Positions 36,491 to 47,398 of a stretch of 64,000 nucleotides of DNA are shown here, one piece after another. Origin of the DNA: Setoptus koraiensis (lineage: Eukaryota > Arthropoda). Position numbers and translations under genes: made by a program. Where the stretch lies: contig CM106585.1 of assembly GCA_048013815.1 (NCBI GenBank), forward strand, positions 186,001 through 250,000, written 5' to 3'. Numbering within the stretch: position 1 is the stretch's first letter; each line of letters opens with the position of its first letter. The notes under the pieces were generated by a model, which ran no database searches, was not told the origin of the DNA, and saw only the letters and a program-made list of their open reading frames with translations.

Positions 36491-38602
36491 ATGAATGATC
36501 ACGTGATGAACATTGTTGAAACTAATAACGTCTCAGACATTGCTTCACCGAGATCATCCTCTAAGCGTGTCGTAATAGCCGATATGAAAAAAGTTGACAA
36601 CGATGAAGAAAGGCAAGAGCAAATTAGGGGTGAAGCTTGGATATTCAGTGTGCCTGCGTGTGGGTACCTATTGTTAGAATATTGTAACTATTCGTGGATC
36701 CCCTTCTACTACAAAACGAACAAATACGGCAAAAATCAGCGAGTGATCACCGTAATTTATAAGCAGAATAAATTCAAATTTTTTCTCTGCTGCATCCAAG
36801 TGATCTTTCTATTCAGTTGTGTTTGTCAGTATGGCTACAATGGTTTTAACCTGAAACAATATTTTGATTATCAATACGATAGAAAAGAAAAACCTGAAGA
36901 TTCTACAGTGAACTCAATGAAAGAGTCCATTCTCTCTGTAATAGGAATAATGCTGACTTACGATCGTTTGAGTCCCATAGCTGATTATCGCAGAAGAATC
37001 AATGTGCTGATGTTCACATTTACTCTGAACTCTCTCATTCAAAGACTATACAGTCTCATGCGGCATCAGAAGCCTGAAATATCTAGACCAAAAATCATAA
37101 AAGACCTGAATTACGAGTTTGATGGCGAGGCTACATATAATATTTGTGAAATCGTCATACTCAATCTTCTGTCTTTCAAATTAACTCTCAGAGAATATTT
37201 TGTTCATTTTTTCTTAAATCGACCAATTCCTGAACATTTGAAAAAAGAATATCCTCCACTAAAAGAAATGTCACAACGAGATCTGATGGAATTCGACCTG
37301 ACAACAGTACGGAATAACAAGGCAGTATTTTGCACACCAAGAGTATTCACAAATCTTGTTCGAGCTGTCGTTATATGCATTCTAGTAGTGCTACTTGAAA
37401 CTCTCATTTGCGCACAAGTACTAATTCAATTGTTAGATATTTACCGATCAGAACAAGACACTAATCAAATCTCAAGTGACGCAAACCTCACCCAGTTTTT
37501 TTATCATTTGCCCTTGGTTTTAGTGCTCTTCTACAATATCTGTACATTTGCCGATTCTTTCGTGTTAATAATATTCTCCGTGATAATATCAGATAGGCTG
37601 TTCATATATAATTCACAATTGCTTCAATTTCATGATCAGCTCTGCAACAGGGCAAAAGAACTATCTTGTAGTCATTTGATGTTTCCGAGATTTGAATGTA
37701 ATGTGCTAAAAGCAACAAGGATAGAAAATTGGTTAACAAATTATCACAACCTACAGCTATTGTCACGAACACACTATCAGTCGGCTGAACATAACGATTT
37801 ATTTTCTCACTGTCGTGGGCCAAATTCATCACGGATGCAATCACAGCTATCATTCGATGAACAATGTGAACGATTAGTGACTGTTTTGCATCAGCTTTTG
37901 TATGATTTTAAAATCATGAAAGAACAATTCACCGATAGAACCGATCTAGATGTTCTCATATCATTGTGCTCATTTACTTGGGTTTTAAGCACATGGATCG
38001 TGGCATATAATTGTAAGACATGCGTTGCTAAATGGCCTCTCCTGCTATTTGTATTCATGGGCTATTCTTACTTGTTGAATGTCGTCAATCAAATGTTCTT
38101 CTTGGCTAGTTTGTCCCAGAAGGTAGGCTTTCTTTAAACGGCACATTGATCGTGCTATCAGACTTTGATTATCCATTGTTTCCGAAACTAAAAATCTCTG
38201 TCCCTCTCTGAATCTCGGAACATCAACTCAATCCAACCAAATCATTTAGTTCAAACAAATCAATCGAAATTTATTGCTTCTAGTGGTTCAGCAGCGCGAA
38301 TTGAATTCACGGAGTCGTTTTCGGATATTGGAGACCTCTAAGCACCTTCAATCTGGAACAGAGACACTGTTTGTTTTATTTCGGACAGTTTCCGTTAATA
38401 AGGAAAATTTTCTCAAGGTGAGTTTGTGGTGGATAAGGATTCAAGTCGAACATAGAAGATTCGTTATGTGTCTCCTCAGTTCAGATTTCAACTCATATTT
38501 ATTCTTGCTCGTTTTTATCTTATTCTTCATCAGCTTTTTGTATGGATAACGACGGCAGTGTATACATTTTTGCAATTTTCCACCGCCATCGACATGCAGT
38601 AA
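36491..38602 (+). CDS. gustatory receptor-like seven-transmembrane protein, three exons
   Basis: Arthropod gustatory receptors are ligand-gated cation channels of chemosensory neurons, seven-pass with an intracellular N-terminus. The first exon (36491-38122, 544 codons) encodes a polar N-terminus of about 55 residues and six hydrophobic segments, with a long intracellular loop before the sixth. It ends at an AAG|GTAGGC donor. I place a second exon at 38292-38417 and a third at 38480-38602; all junctions are phase 0, with introns of 169 and 62 nt. The third exon supplies the missing TM7 and the motif ITTAVYTFLQF, matching the family signature TYxxxxxQF, then a TAA. The predicted protein is about 626 residues, longer than the usual 380-450 because of its N-terminus and loops. 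Without the two small exons the protein would stop before TM7. The ligand is unknown, and the subfamily was not determined. Confidence 0.8.
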
Positions 38603-38604
38603 AA

Positions 38605-38893
38605 TAGCTAATTAGAAATAATTAATAATATTAACAAATTAATAACAAATTAAATAATTAGAAATTAATTAGAAATTAATAACAAATTAATAACAAATTA
38701 AATAACAAGAAATTAATAACAAATTGAATGATTAGAAATTAATAACAAATTAAGTAATCAGAAATTGATAACAAATTGAATAATTAGAAATCAATAACAA
38801 ATTGAATAATTAGAAAATAATAACAAATTAAGTAATCAGAAATTGATAACAAATTGAATGATTAGAAATCAATAACAAATTAAATAATCAGAA
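38605..38893. repeat. 26-bp AT-rich minisatellite
   Basis: About eleven variable units of AATAACAAATTGAATAATTAGAAATC beginning just after the receptor stop codon. Units differ at a few positions (GATGATTAG / AAGTAATCAG), and higher-order pairs of variants recur, indicating segmental duplication within the array. Confidence 0.93.
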
Positions 38894-40367
38894 CGGCATT
38901 GGGATATGAGCCAACTGCTTCCGGACCCGGAATGCTTTCACATCGCCTCTGTCAGGACAGTTGACAAGAAAAGGATTAACCTATGGTACCCTCCAGAGTT
39001 CACTTGAAGACATCTACGTTTCCGAAACAAACTATCCGTCTTCAGCTATAACGAGAGAAATGGAAACTTTTCAGATAGATGAGAATAGATTGCAATCCAG
39101 CATAAGACAAACAGAACTGACCAAGCTAAGAGTTCAGGATTCAATTGAAGCGATCAGCTCAAGTTCTTCGGTGGTCATTAGCTTGCGTATCAAAACATTG
39201 GCAACACCGAAAAAAAATAACTTGCAAAGAATAAATGTTATACCAGTTTTGAGTCACTCAGATTAATCGTGTTTTCCTCGCGATTTCTCTCCATTGTTCC
39301 GTAATTCCAGTGGAGAAAGTTTGTCACTTTGGTGGTTAAAATTTAATGCTAGAATCAGAAGGGACAGGCGCTGCGCAAACAACGTCATGAATGGTCTATC
39401 TAATTTTGCCAGAAAGCAGCGATAGCGATTCCTGCGATTCTACATAGCGAGCAGAAAATGTATGTGTTTCCGGCGCGATCTGTTGGCTTGTCAACACCAG
39501 AGGCATCCGAATAGTTCTCGGTGTGCATACTGGAATTTGTTGAATCTGAATTTCTTGACCTATTTGCCTCGTTTCAGAGCTGTCTACATAGTGTTTTGCC
39601 TCTACTATTTCGAGATCTGGTAGATCTAGCGCAAGTCAAGATCACAATCAACCAGCAGTTGTAGATAGTTACCAGTAAACGGTAATTGATAACTGCCACT
39701 GTCTGTCGAGTCATCATTATCATTCGCGTTTTAAAAAATGACTGTACAAATCCAAACCAATTTCAAGGCACAGGCAAAATGTTTTTTGCCGAAATGCAAG
39801 CAAGCTACATCTAGACATAAAATGGTCCCTTTAAATAGTCGCCAATTGTAGCAATCTGATATCTTTTCCAGACTCTCATAATTTTGTACAAGCTAAAGCA
39901 ACAGATTGTGATTAACGTTATTTGAAGTCGCCAATAGATTTCGCCGCGTAATCTTAATTAGTTTTTCTCTCTTTGGGTGTCGATAAGGCATCTACTAAAA
40001 AACTACCAAGCAATTTGAGACGTAAAATGGTTTGAAAGAGAGCAACGACTTGCAAACGTGCAGTGCACGTGACAACATTGGGAGAGAGAGTAGAGAAAAT
40101 CGTCTGCGTTGCATTATTATTGCCTAACGCCTGGAAAAACGACAGAAAGAGTGAAATCAGCGTGGATAGCCCAGTGATAGAGCTTTTCATTATATGGAGA
40201 AGGCCCTCTAGATCACCAAAACGAGTAGATGGCGGAGTGAAGAGCAAAATGGAAAATAAATTGTATTCCTAGGATGCTTCTCTGAGTATCCAAATGCTGG
40301 TCGGGCCAACAAAATCTATTTTTTTCCTACTATAAACAATTAAGAGAACTATTTGTATGTGGCTCTA
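38894..40367. other. intergenic; one unexplained open frame of 101 codons (38961-39266, +)
   Basis: The frame at 38961-39266 begins with an alternative start codon and contains Ser-rich, charged sequence (ENRLQSSIRQTELTKLRVQD) with no recognised domain. It could be a coding exon of an unknown gene or chance. The rest of the interval shows nothing recognisable. Confidence 0.4.
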
Positions 40368-41290
40368 TTATAGAACATAATCAATTTGATTTGTATTTTT
40401 CCCGATTATACCGTTAATCCAATCGATAGAGGCTGACACTTTGATGAATATATTATGTTTTTGTCCACATTTCTTCCCACTTCTCACCGCCACTAATGAC
40501 ACCAGTAATGACCCATTGTCCAGTGTTGCTGCGAACAGTAGCGGGTCCACCTGAGTCACCGAAACTAACCGCGGATTGCAATCCATAATTATTATGTTTA
40601 GCAGCGCATATCGCTAGAGACTCAATTTTATTTTTATCGATTCGACTATAGTTGCTTCTCGAAAAACATTTGCGAGTATCTTCAACAGGTAGATCAGAAG
40701 TTCGTATCATGCGAGTAATACCGTGTTCATATTCGGTCGCTCCACGACCAGCAATCGTCAACTGGGTTCCAATTTTCAGCGGGGCCTCATTTCGGTCAGG
40801 CAAACAAATAGGCCTGACAAATGAATTCCATTCTAGTGACTCGTCCAGTTTCACCAAACCTATATCATTGTTGAATATAACATGACCATCGGCAGGAGGA
40901 ATATAGTCCGTATGCATGAATATCTCGGCTATATTTCTCCGTTGTCGCGTATACCCGAGATCTCCTGCGGGAGATCTCCTACTTCAACTTGTCCATCAGA
41001 CGCATATCTAGGTACACAATTAGCAGTGGTCAGTATAAATTATATAAGAAGTATGTTTGTCAATTATATAACCGCCGCAAAGCGAATCATGAAAGATAGT
41101 AGTCAGCCAGGGAAATCCGCTCGATTGCGGTTCTCTGCCGTTCCAAATTCTAAGCCAACTGCCACTATTATGAGTTATTCATTAAGTTATGATATTAAGT
41201 TCCCTAGCATATTCCGTCTGTTGTTGGTTGCCAGTTCCTTCTGGACAGCCCGAGACCAAGATCAAGCAGTAGGTTGCAATGATTGTCGCT
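40368..41290 (-). pseudogene. trypsin-like (S1 family) serine protease, decayed
   Basis: Pieces of one S1 protease appear in order on the minus strand: a hydrophobic leader (ATIIATYCLILVSG, near 41290-41200), an activation-site-like RIWNGREP followed by FPWLTTIFHDSLCGGYIID, then ILTTANCV, VEVGD, NNDIGLVKL, RPICLP, GDSGGP and a C-terminal CGQKHNIFIKVSASIDWINGII. Catalytic Asp102 (NNDIGL) and Ser195 (GDSGGP) are present, but the active-site His is Asn (TANC in place of TAHC) and the Cys before GDSGGP is missing. The frame changes at least three times: between 41055 and 41035, around 40990-40930 and near 40480. Such changes could be sequencing errors, but the lost His and Cys favour a pseudogene. 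Alternatively it derives from a non-catalytic protease homologue. The leader appears separated from the body by a small intron. Confidence 0.8.
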
Positions 41291-41737
41291 AGTAGCATCC
41301 GTTACAATTTTTATTATCATTATTATTAGTTGCTCTTACAATAGGCGATATCTAGCTGATTGGTAGAAAATTCAATTCTGCCTCGCGCAAACGATCAACT
41401 TCATATCTAAAAAACTACACGTATATCTTGTCTGATATGAATCACCGCCACTATCAGCACGCAACAAAAAACCAAGATGATGATTGGCAAATTTGCTGCA
41501 AATCACCGATTTGCAGCAATCCGATATGGCTGCCAGTTCACTAGCTTATCGAATGAGCCATGTTGGTTTTGCCGCTGATAAAATAAAATTTGCTCCGCTT
41601 GATGGGTATATAAAGAGATGCAAAAATCTGAACAAGTGATAGACCACCAGATAGGACCAAACACTGCACATGTTTGATCCATTCTAGTGGCCTATCGAAT
41701 TCTCGGCCAGGATTCCAGCCGTATGAGCACAAGGCAC

Positions 41738-42060
41738 TCAACCTTCACAATTAATGCCAGTTTCGGATGTGTGAGCATATGTTTTGGTGATTCTTCCATG
41801 CATAATTGATGTTTCATCTTGGATAATTGATGCTCTCATTATGGATCTCGACGTCAGTGGTCTCTGCGGATCGTAAAATATGGTAGCTAACCAAGGAAAT
41901 TCTGCCTTCTGTTCGTCATTGATTCCGGCATCACCTAAAAATTGGAAGTTATCGACACCTAGCAATCGGAGGTTGCCGACGTCGAAGGAAATCCTTGTTT
42001 TCTGTCCACCATTGATAGAAGAACTTCATCTATGCCACATTCGACGGATTTGTCAAGTCC
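41738..42060 (-). pseudogene. remnant of a second S1 protease N-terminus
   Basis: The minus strand encodes VECGIDEVLLSMVDRKQG, a frame break, then FLGDAGINDEQKAEFPWLATIFYDPQ. This matches a zymogen propeptide Cys followed by the start of a trypsin domain (compare GFPWLTTIFHDS in the neighbouring copy). No CGG, His, Asp or Ser blocks follow in frame before the next copy begins. It is probably a tandem duplicate of the protease at 40368-41290 that has decayed further. Confidence 0.6.
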
Positions 42061-43443
42061 CCTGACAATTGTAAGGTTTGTTCCGTGTCGTGCTTTCACT
42101 ATGTTGATAGTTTACCATAAGCTCGTTCAGATTCCATACACTGGACAGCTCATTTGAGCCACTCTCCACACCAGTACAAACTTACTTCACGTTTCTCGGC
42201 CAGAAGAACTGATCATTGTATGAATCATGTGCCTTGATATTAGTTTTGACTGGTTGATCGAGGGGCTCAAATTATGATAAACGTACCAACGTAACGTCAG
42301 CTCGACGATCGAGGCTGGAATGAATAAAAATTTCAGAATAAAATTGCAAGTGATAATTCAGACCCTTAAAACGATTGCAACAATCTGGATCAAAAATCCA
42401 CATGCTCGCCATTTAACTCATCATAAAACAAGCCAGCCAGTTTATCGTGAATCTATCTATTGCAACTTGATATGGCCATATCATTTATGTAGTCACTTTG
42501 AAAGTTAATTTTGACTAGACTCTGCGTAGATCTCCATTCTGGAGCGAAGTATAGCCATAATTCAGTCGATTAGCTTTCTAGCTCATCTACAGTTGCCACT
42601 CGGAGTTTGCTAAAATTTGATGACGCGTGCAAGTAAGGGTATAAGATCTGCATCATGAGGCAAGTTCCGTCTCCAACATGCCAACATCTCATCGGCGGAA
42701 AGCTCCTCCTCTCAATCGATTTTCCGAATATCGTTGACCGTTTCATTGATTTTTTTCCGCTACTTGATCACCGTTTCATCATTTTCTCATCAAAACGGAA
42801 CCGGAAATCGCACTCGAAAAAATTGTTCGAGACACTTGTGGATTATCCACCAAAACAGTGAAATGAGTATGAAGGCAAATAATGAATGAGCATAGGACAG
42901 TTTCAAGATGAGTCGGTGTGAACAGAAGCCTATCAGAACCTAATAATAATGACAATCTGTAAAATGTGAAACGCAGAGGATTGAAAAACAGAAAAAAAAA
43001 GCTCGTTTTCGTCAGCCGAAACAGCCAAAATCTGTCCAATGCAACCACACGATTGGTATTCCTGGATCGAATCAACAGTTTTCGTAGGTTCGTTGCTATT
43101 ATGTGACCTGATGATCGTAGTTGCGGAGAATATCCTGAAAGCTCTTGAAAGGCACTTTGGTTGCTTGTTTGCAAACGAGTCAGTAAAACAGTTTAGGCTG
43201 AATGTGGAACTTTGCAGGAACTTTCCATTCCATTGCAACGAGAAATTGTGCCTGGCTAAGAACTTTGTTTGCTCCGAGAAAAAGAATATATAGCCAGTAG
43301 TGAGATCCAGATGGAAGCCAATAGGTGCCCAATTATGCACGGCCTCTCAAGAGGGAGAGCAGCTGATTCGAAAGTGAAGATTCTTTGTGTGTTGCTCAAT
43401 TAATGTTCATGGTAACTCTCAATATCATTATGATCATGACACA

Positions 43444-43500
43444 GTATAAAAAGCGCTGATAGTGCCAACTCTTGAGCAACAGTCTGATGTTTGCGGATTG
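43444..43500 (+). promoter_or_regulatory. TATA-box core promoter candidate
   Basis: TATAAAAAG at 43444-43452 lies about 30 bp upstream of an Inr-like CAACAGTCTG. A frame downstream from 43491 (60 codons, TTG start) contains one strongly hydrophobic segment (VVVFWLLVSLFCIVRIVII), but the first ATG yields only short peptides. It may drive an unidentified small or non-coding transcript. Confidence 0.3.
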
Positions 43501-46335
43501 GTTTATCTGCGTCAGATGTTAGCGTTGTTGTGTTCTGGTTATTAGTATCACTATTTTGTATAGTCAGAATTGTTATAATCACACACATGGGTTGTTATAA
43601 TGGTTTGTTTGTGGACATGATGAAGAAAGAGCATCAAATGATGAGTTCTATTAGACGGTGTGCTGATGAATAGCTGATGAAAATGATTATTTGAAACTGA
43701 AATCACTTTGAAACGAATGAGTTTGCATCGTCGGTTCACTAAGTGAGTGTGTGGTGAACCGAATCTCGGATTTAGATGTGGTCATTGAACTGGCCATCAG
43801 CGGCCAATGAATGGTCCGTTCAACTATCATCACCTGGCGGTGGTCATTATTAAATACCGGCCGAGCGGTTACATTTGATTATCGTCGTCATTGGTCAGCA
43901 TTGTGTGTGTGTGTGTTTCTGTGCGCACTGTATTGGCACGTACCATTTGCAGCTAGTGAATTTGTTGTTGTATTACAGTTGTTGTAGAGGCATTGTGTGT
44001 TTTAGTTGGCTTCCATTCTCTTGAAATGTCCAAAAAAGAATTGCATGTTTATTCCGAGGCATACACACACTTTTACGCAGCGTGCATCTCTTATCGCGCG
44101 ATAACTTGCGCGAACAACCAATCGCATCGGAAAAGATGCAAGAATAATTCTTTGACGGTCGCATCGCGTACAACGGCCTCGCACACAAATCGTCCAAGTT
44201 CAATATTAGCATCTCCGCTGTTTGTTTGTTCGCGCTGCCCACCGACCGACAATCGATGCACCAATCAAAAAGTGCATTCTATATCTATTCCAGAGGCTTT
44301 TCCAATCGGATTTCGCCTCGAAACAGGAAGCACACCGACGGGTCCAAGACTGAAATGAAGATGTAAACTTTCTCCCGTGCCGCAAATTGTACGCGCATGT
44401 CGCGAACAACGTCGAGCATGCGACATATGACTACTGAGCGGGCATTCTTCGAAGCGACGATTCTCTGTGAAAGCGGGCTGCCTCTGTTGCAAGTTCATTC
44501 ACTCTTGCTGGTGATGGTGAATTCGCGCATTGAATTCGCACTGTCGCAATTCGAATTGGGAAAATTCGAAAGTAGAGAGAGTTGAAAGAGTTTCCTTTTT
44601 GAAGCCAATGAGTTCGCTCCTGTGAGTTGGTGTGTGTGTGTGTGTGTGTGTGTGCGTTCTTTCAAAAGTGTTATGCCCGTGCTTGCTGTGTTGCCCCTGT
44701 CGAACTCGCGAACAGCAGCAGCCGCATCACATATGGCGCTCGTCAGCGTTCTCTGACCATCGGCATGCTTTCCCATCCTTGTGGCAGTGTTCGAAACAAC
44801 AACGTGAGTACGGTTATGAGGCGTTCGCAGTTGATGGTTGCAGTGATAGGGCAGCGGCAGCAGCAGCGGTGTTGATCTTATTTCGCATTTGCATCAACGT
44901 TGCAGGGAAGGGCATCGCAATCAGTTTGCATTTGCTGCAGCGAACAGTGACGTTCTTTCTGTGTTTAGTCTGATTAAGCATCGTGTTTGTGCAACGTATA
45001 TATCACCACGACAGCAGCAAGCAGCGCAAGAGTTGTAACAGCGCAATCTCCGTCAAGCCAACACACCAAGTATATCCACTAGCGTATGCTATTGTACCTA
45101 GCGACAACAGCCATCACAGCTGATTTAAATGTGCCCAAATTGGCCTGCATGACCCAATTGACTGGATACAGTGCTCTTGATCGCCCAACTAGCATTTATA
45201 GTGATTGATAATTAATTAATCGGTTCAGCCGACAAGACAACAGACAGATAATAGAGATAACAGATAGATAATAGACGCTGACTCAAGCTACTAGCACAGT
45301 GTTTGTGTTAGCAACGAACAGCTCATAGGAAGAAGCAAAGAACTGCAAGGAAAAAAGAAAAATAAGCCCCAAAACCAGAAATCGCCGATAGTAGGTAGCT
45401 AGCATTTTATCATATTTGTATATTTGGAGCCCCGAACAGACACATTGGTCAGTTTAGCCATTCGACGAGGAATTTTCGCACCAAATATCCGGACGAGATT
45501 GTGTCGAAGCGAGATCGTTCTCGCCAAAGGTGAGTCGAACGACGTGCGTTAGTTGGCCCGCCATCCGCCAGTCGCCCGGCCATCCGCTAGTGGCAGCGAA
45601 ACAGTGGTGTCGTAGAGAATGAGTGATGAGAGAACAAAGAGGGGTCACTTTTACTTTTTGTGTGTGTGTTCGATAGTCGCCATTAGTGGCCAATAGTGGC
45701 CCATGGCAGTGCGTGTCGGAGAATCGACAACTTGCATGAGAATTAATCACGCACAACAAGATTTCTTCTCCATGGCAACCGAACACGACACAACAGCAGT
45801 GTGTGGTGACATAACATTGTGGATTGTGTAACGCTGTCCAGTGAACCGGCACAATGAGAAACAACATGACAGAGGCCAGCGCACCAGCAAAAAGCCACGC
45901 AACCAAACCTGCCGCTTGTTCTGGTCGCTGCAGTGATTGTGTGTCCATGATAAATCACAGGGCCGCCATATGGCGAAGCGGCCGAGAAAATGTTGCGACC
46001 AGCCGACCAACGGTACAGTGAAACATTTTTTGTGCTGCCATTTCTTGATTGCTATCGCCACCATCAAGCCCAATATTTTCTGTCATTATATTTTCTGCCG
46101 TTTGCATCTGTTCTCCGGGCCGCTACAGTTGCCGCAATTGGATGTTGCGCGAATCGCGACAAGCTGTCGTTACTTTCTACTGGCAGCGTGACACTGTGAG
46201 ATGGGGGCCTCATTCGATTACCGATAATCGGAACGGGGTGCCAATTGTTGGCGCCATTTATTCAAATTTTTTCCCTCTTGTTTCCATCAGCAACTGTCAC
46301 AAGTTAGTTGGTATGCGCTAGAGATTTTTCCAGTG

Positions 46336-46400
46336 CGTCACCTGTAGTGGACAGGTGACTTATAAGTCTACACCTAACTCCAATATTAGGTGTAGACTTA
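46336..46400. repeat. two adjacent perfect hairpins
   Basis: GTCACCTG at 46336-46343 pairs with CAGGTGAC at 46351-46358. Two bases later ATAAGTCTACACCTAA at 46361-46376 pairs perfectly with TTAGGTGTAGACTTAT at 46385-46400. Confidence 0.92.
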
Positions 46401-47090
46401 TGTGAGCTGGCTCAAACAGCGACACGAATAGTGGGTCAGAAAACTTTACTTTTACTTTTGATGACGCAAGAGAGCGCCCAGAGAAAGCCCAGAGGAGAAT
46501 TGTTTAATTCTTTGTCAGCTCATCGATAGCGAACAAAATCAATATCAAGCTGCGCACGGCCACGTGCTTATCACGCCAACGCCCCTCAGCCGACAGGTAG
46601 CACGCACAAATGTCTCTCAAGTTGTGAGTCACAAGACTGTCAGTTTGAAGTGTTCTTCTCGAGCTCGAAATCGACGCGATTTCGGTTCACTTAACGCTTA
46701 AGTATGGTTTTTCTTGTTTTTCTGTGTGCCATCTTGTACGCAAGTTTAAATATTTGTACGACGCCAACATAGAAATTTGATTTTTTTGAAACTGCCAGAG
46801 ATCGGGGCCCGATCACTGGAAACTGCTATCGCTGTATAGAGCATTCGTTGTAACGTCGTTGTAAGAGTGAGTGGTTTGAACCAAACCACCAATCACACCT
46901 GATGATCCTAATAGCTGGATAATCATCTGAAGATAATATCTGAAGACAACCTGTTGATGTTTGTTTTGCTATCTGAATGGGCGACCTCTGGTGCAACATC
47001 TTCACAGCTATGTTATCGATTATTTTTGTCATGTGACATTCGACAATCACATGCCCATCACACTGTCCAACTGATAGATCTAACCACGAC

Positions 47091-47140
47091 GATCGATTAG
47101 AGTCTAGACTGGAGTGCTCCAGTCTAGTCTCTAATTGATC
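47091..47140. repeat. 50-bp near-perfect palindrome upstream of the UGT
   Basis: 24-nt arms (47091-47114 and 47117-47140) with two mismatches and a 2-nt centre. The inner arms are CTAGACTGGAG / CTCCAGTCTAG. It lies about 100-150 bp upstream of a TATA-like element and 260 bp before the UGT start codon. It could be a regulatory palindrome or a small foldback element. Confidence 0.93.
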
Positions 47141-47242
47141 TAGTCAGAGGGTCACAAATTTGAAGTACTACTTGTAATTTGTAGTGCGTCTTGTAACTTC
47201 TGATGTTATGACGAGCCGACAAGAAAACAGTGATCAAAAAAG

Positions 47243-47249
47243 TATAAAT
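47243..47249 (+). promoter_or_regulatory. TATA-like element of the UGT gene
   Basis: TATAAAT at 47243-47249 lies about 155 bp upstream of the UGT ATG and would place transcription start near 47275 (GACAGTCCAG). It is a plausible core promoter for an intronless gene with a short leader; not proven. Confidence 0.45.
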
Positions 47250-47398
47250 TGGATGTAATTAGACTAGTATTGTCGACAGTCCAGACCTTTTATCTAGTTA
47301 ATCACATGTATAGTACGAGTCACTACTGAACCTAGTCACAATCATTAACTCATCACAATCGTAATATCATCAAGCACACATCAAACAAGTAGTGAAAC

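Larger units (their letters stand above)
42061..47090. other. intergenic, mixed composition, no recognised gene
   Basis: Open frames of up to 164 codons occur on both strands around 42.8-46.2 kb, but none shows a domain, and overlapping frames on both strands are similar in length. The interval from 43.9 to 46.2 kb is richer in GC and contains a (GT)13 tract (44629-44654) and isolated GTGAGT donors (for example 45532). Non-coding 5' exons of a neighbouring gene are possible. A TATA-type promoter candidate and two hairpins are listed separately. Confidence 0.55.

Noticed and set aside
41880-42065. Plus-strand frame over the protease remnant
   Set aside because: Shadow of the minus-strand protease fragment, which has recognisable protease motifs.
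45454-45948. 164-codon minus-strand frame
   Set aside because: No motif, no hydrophobic pattern typical of a family, and overlapping frames on the same strand are comparably open.
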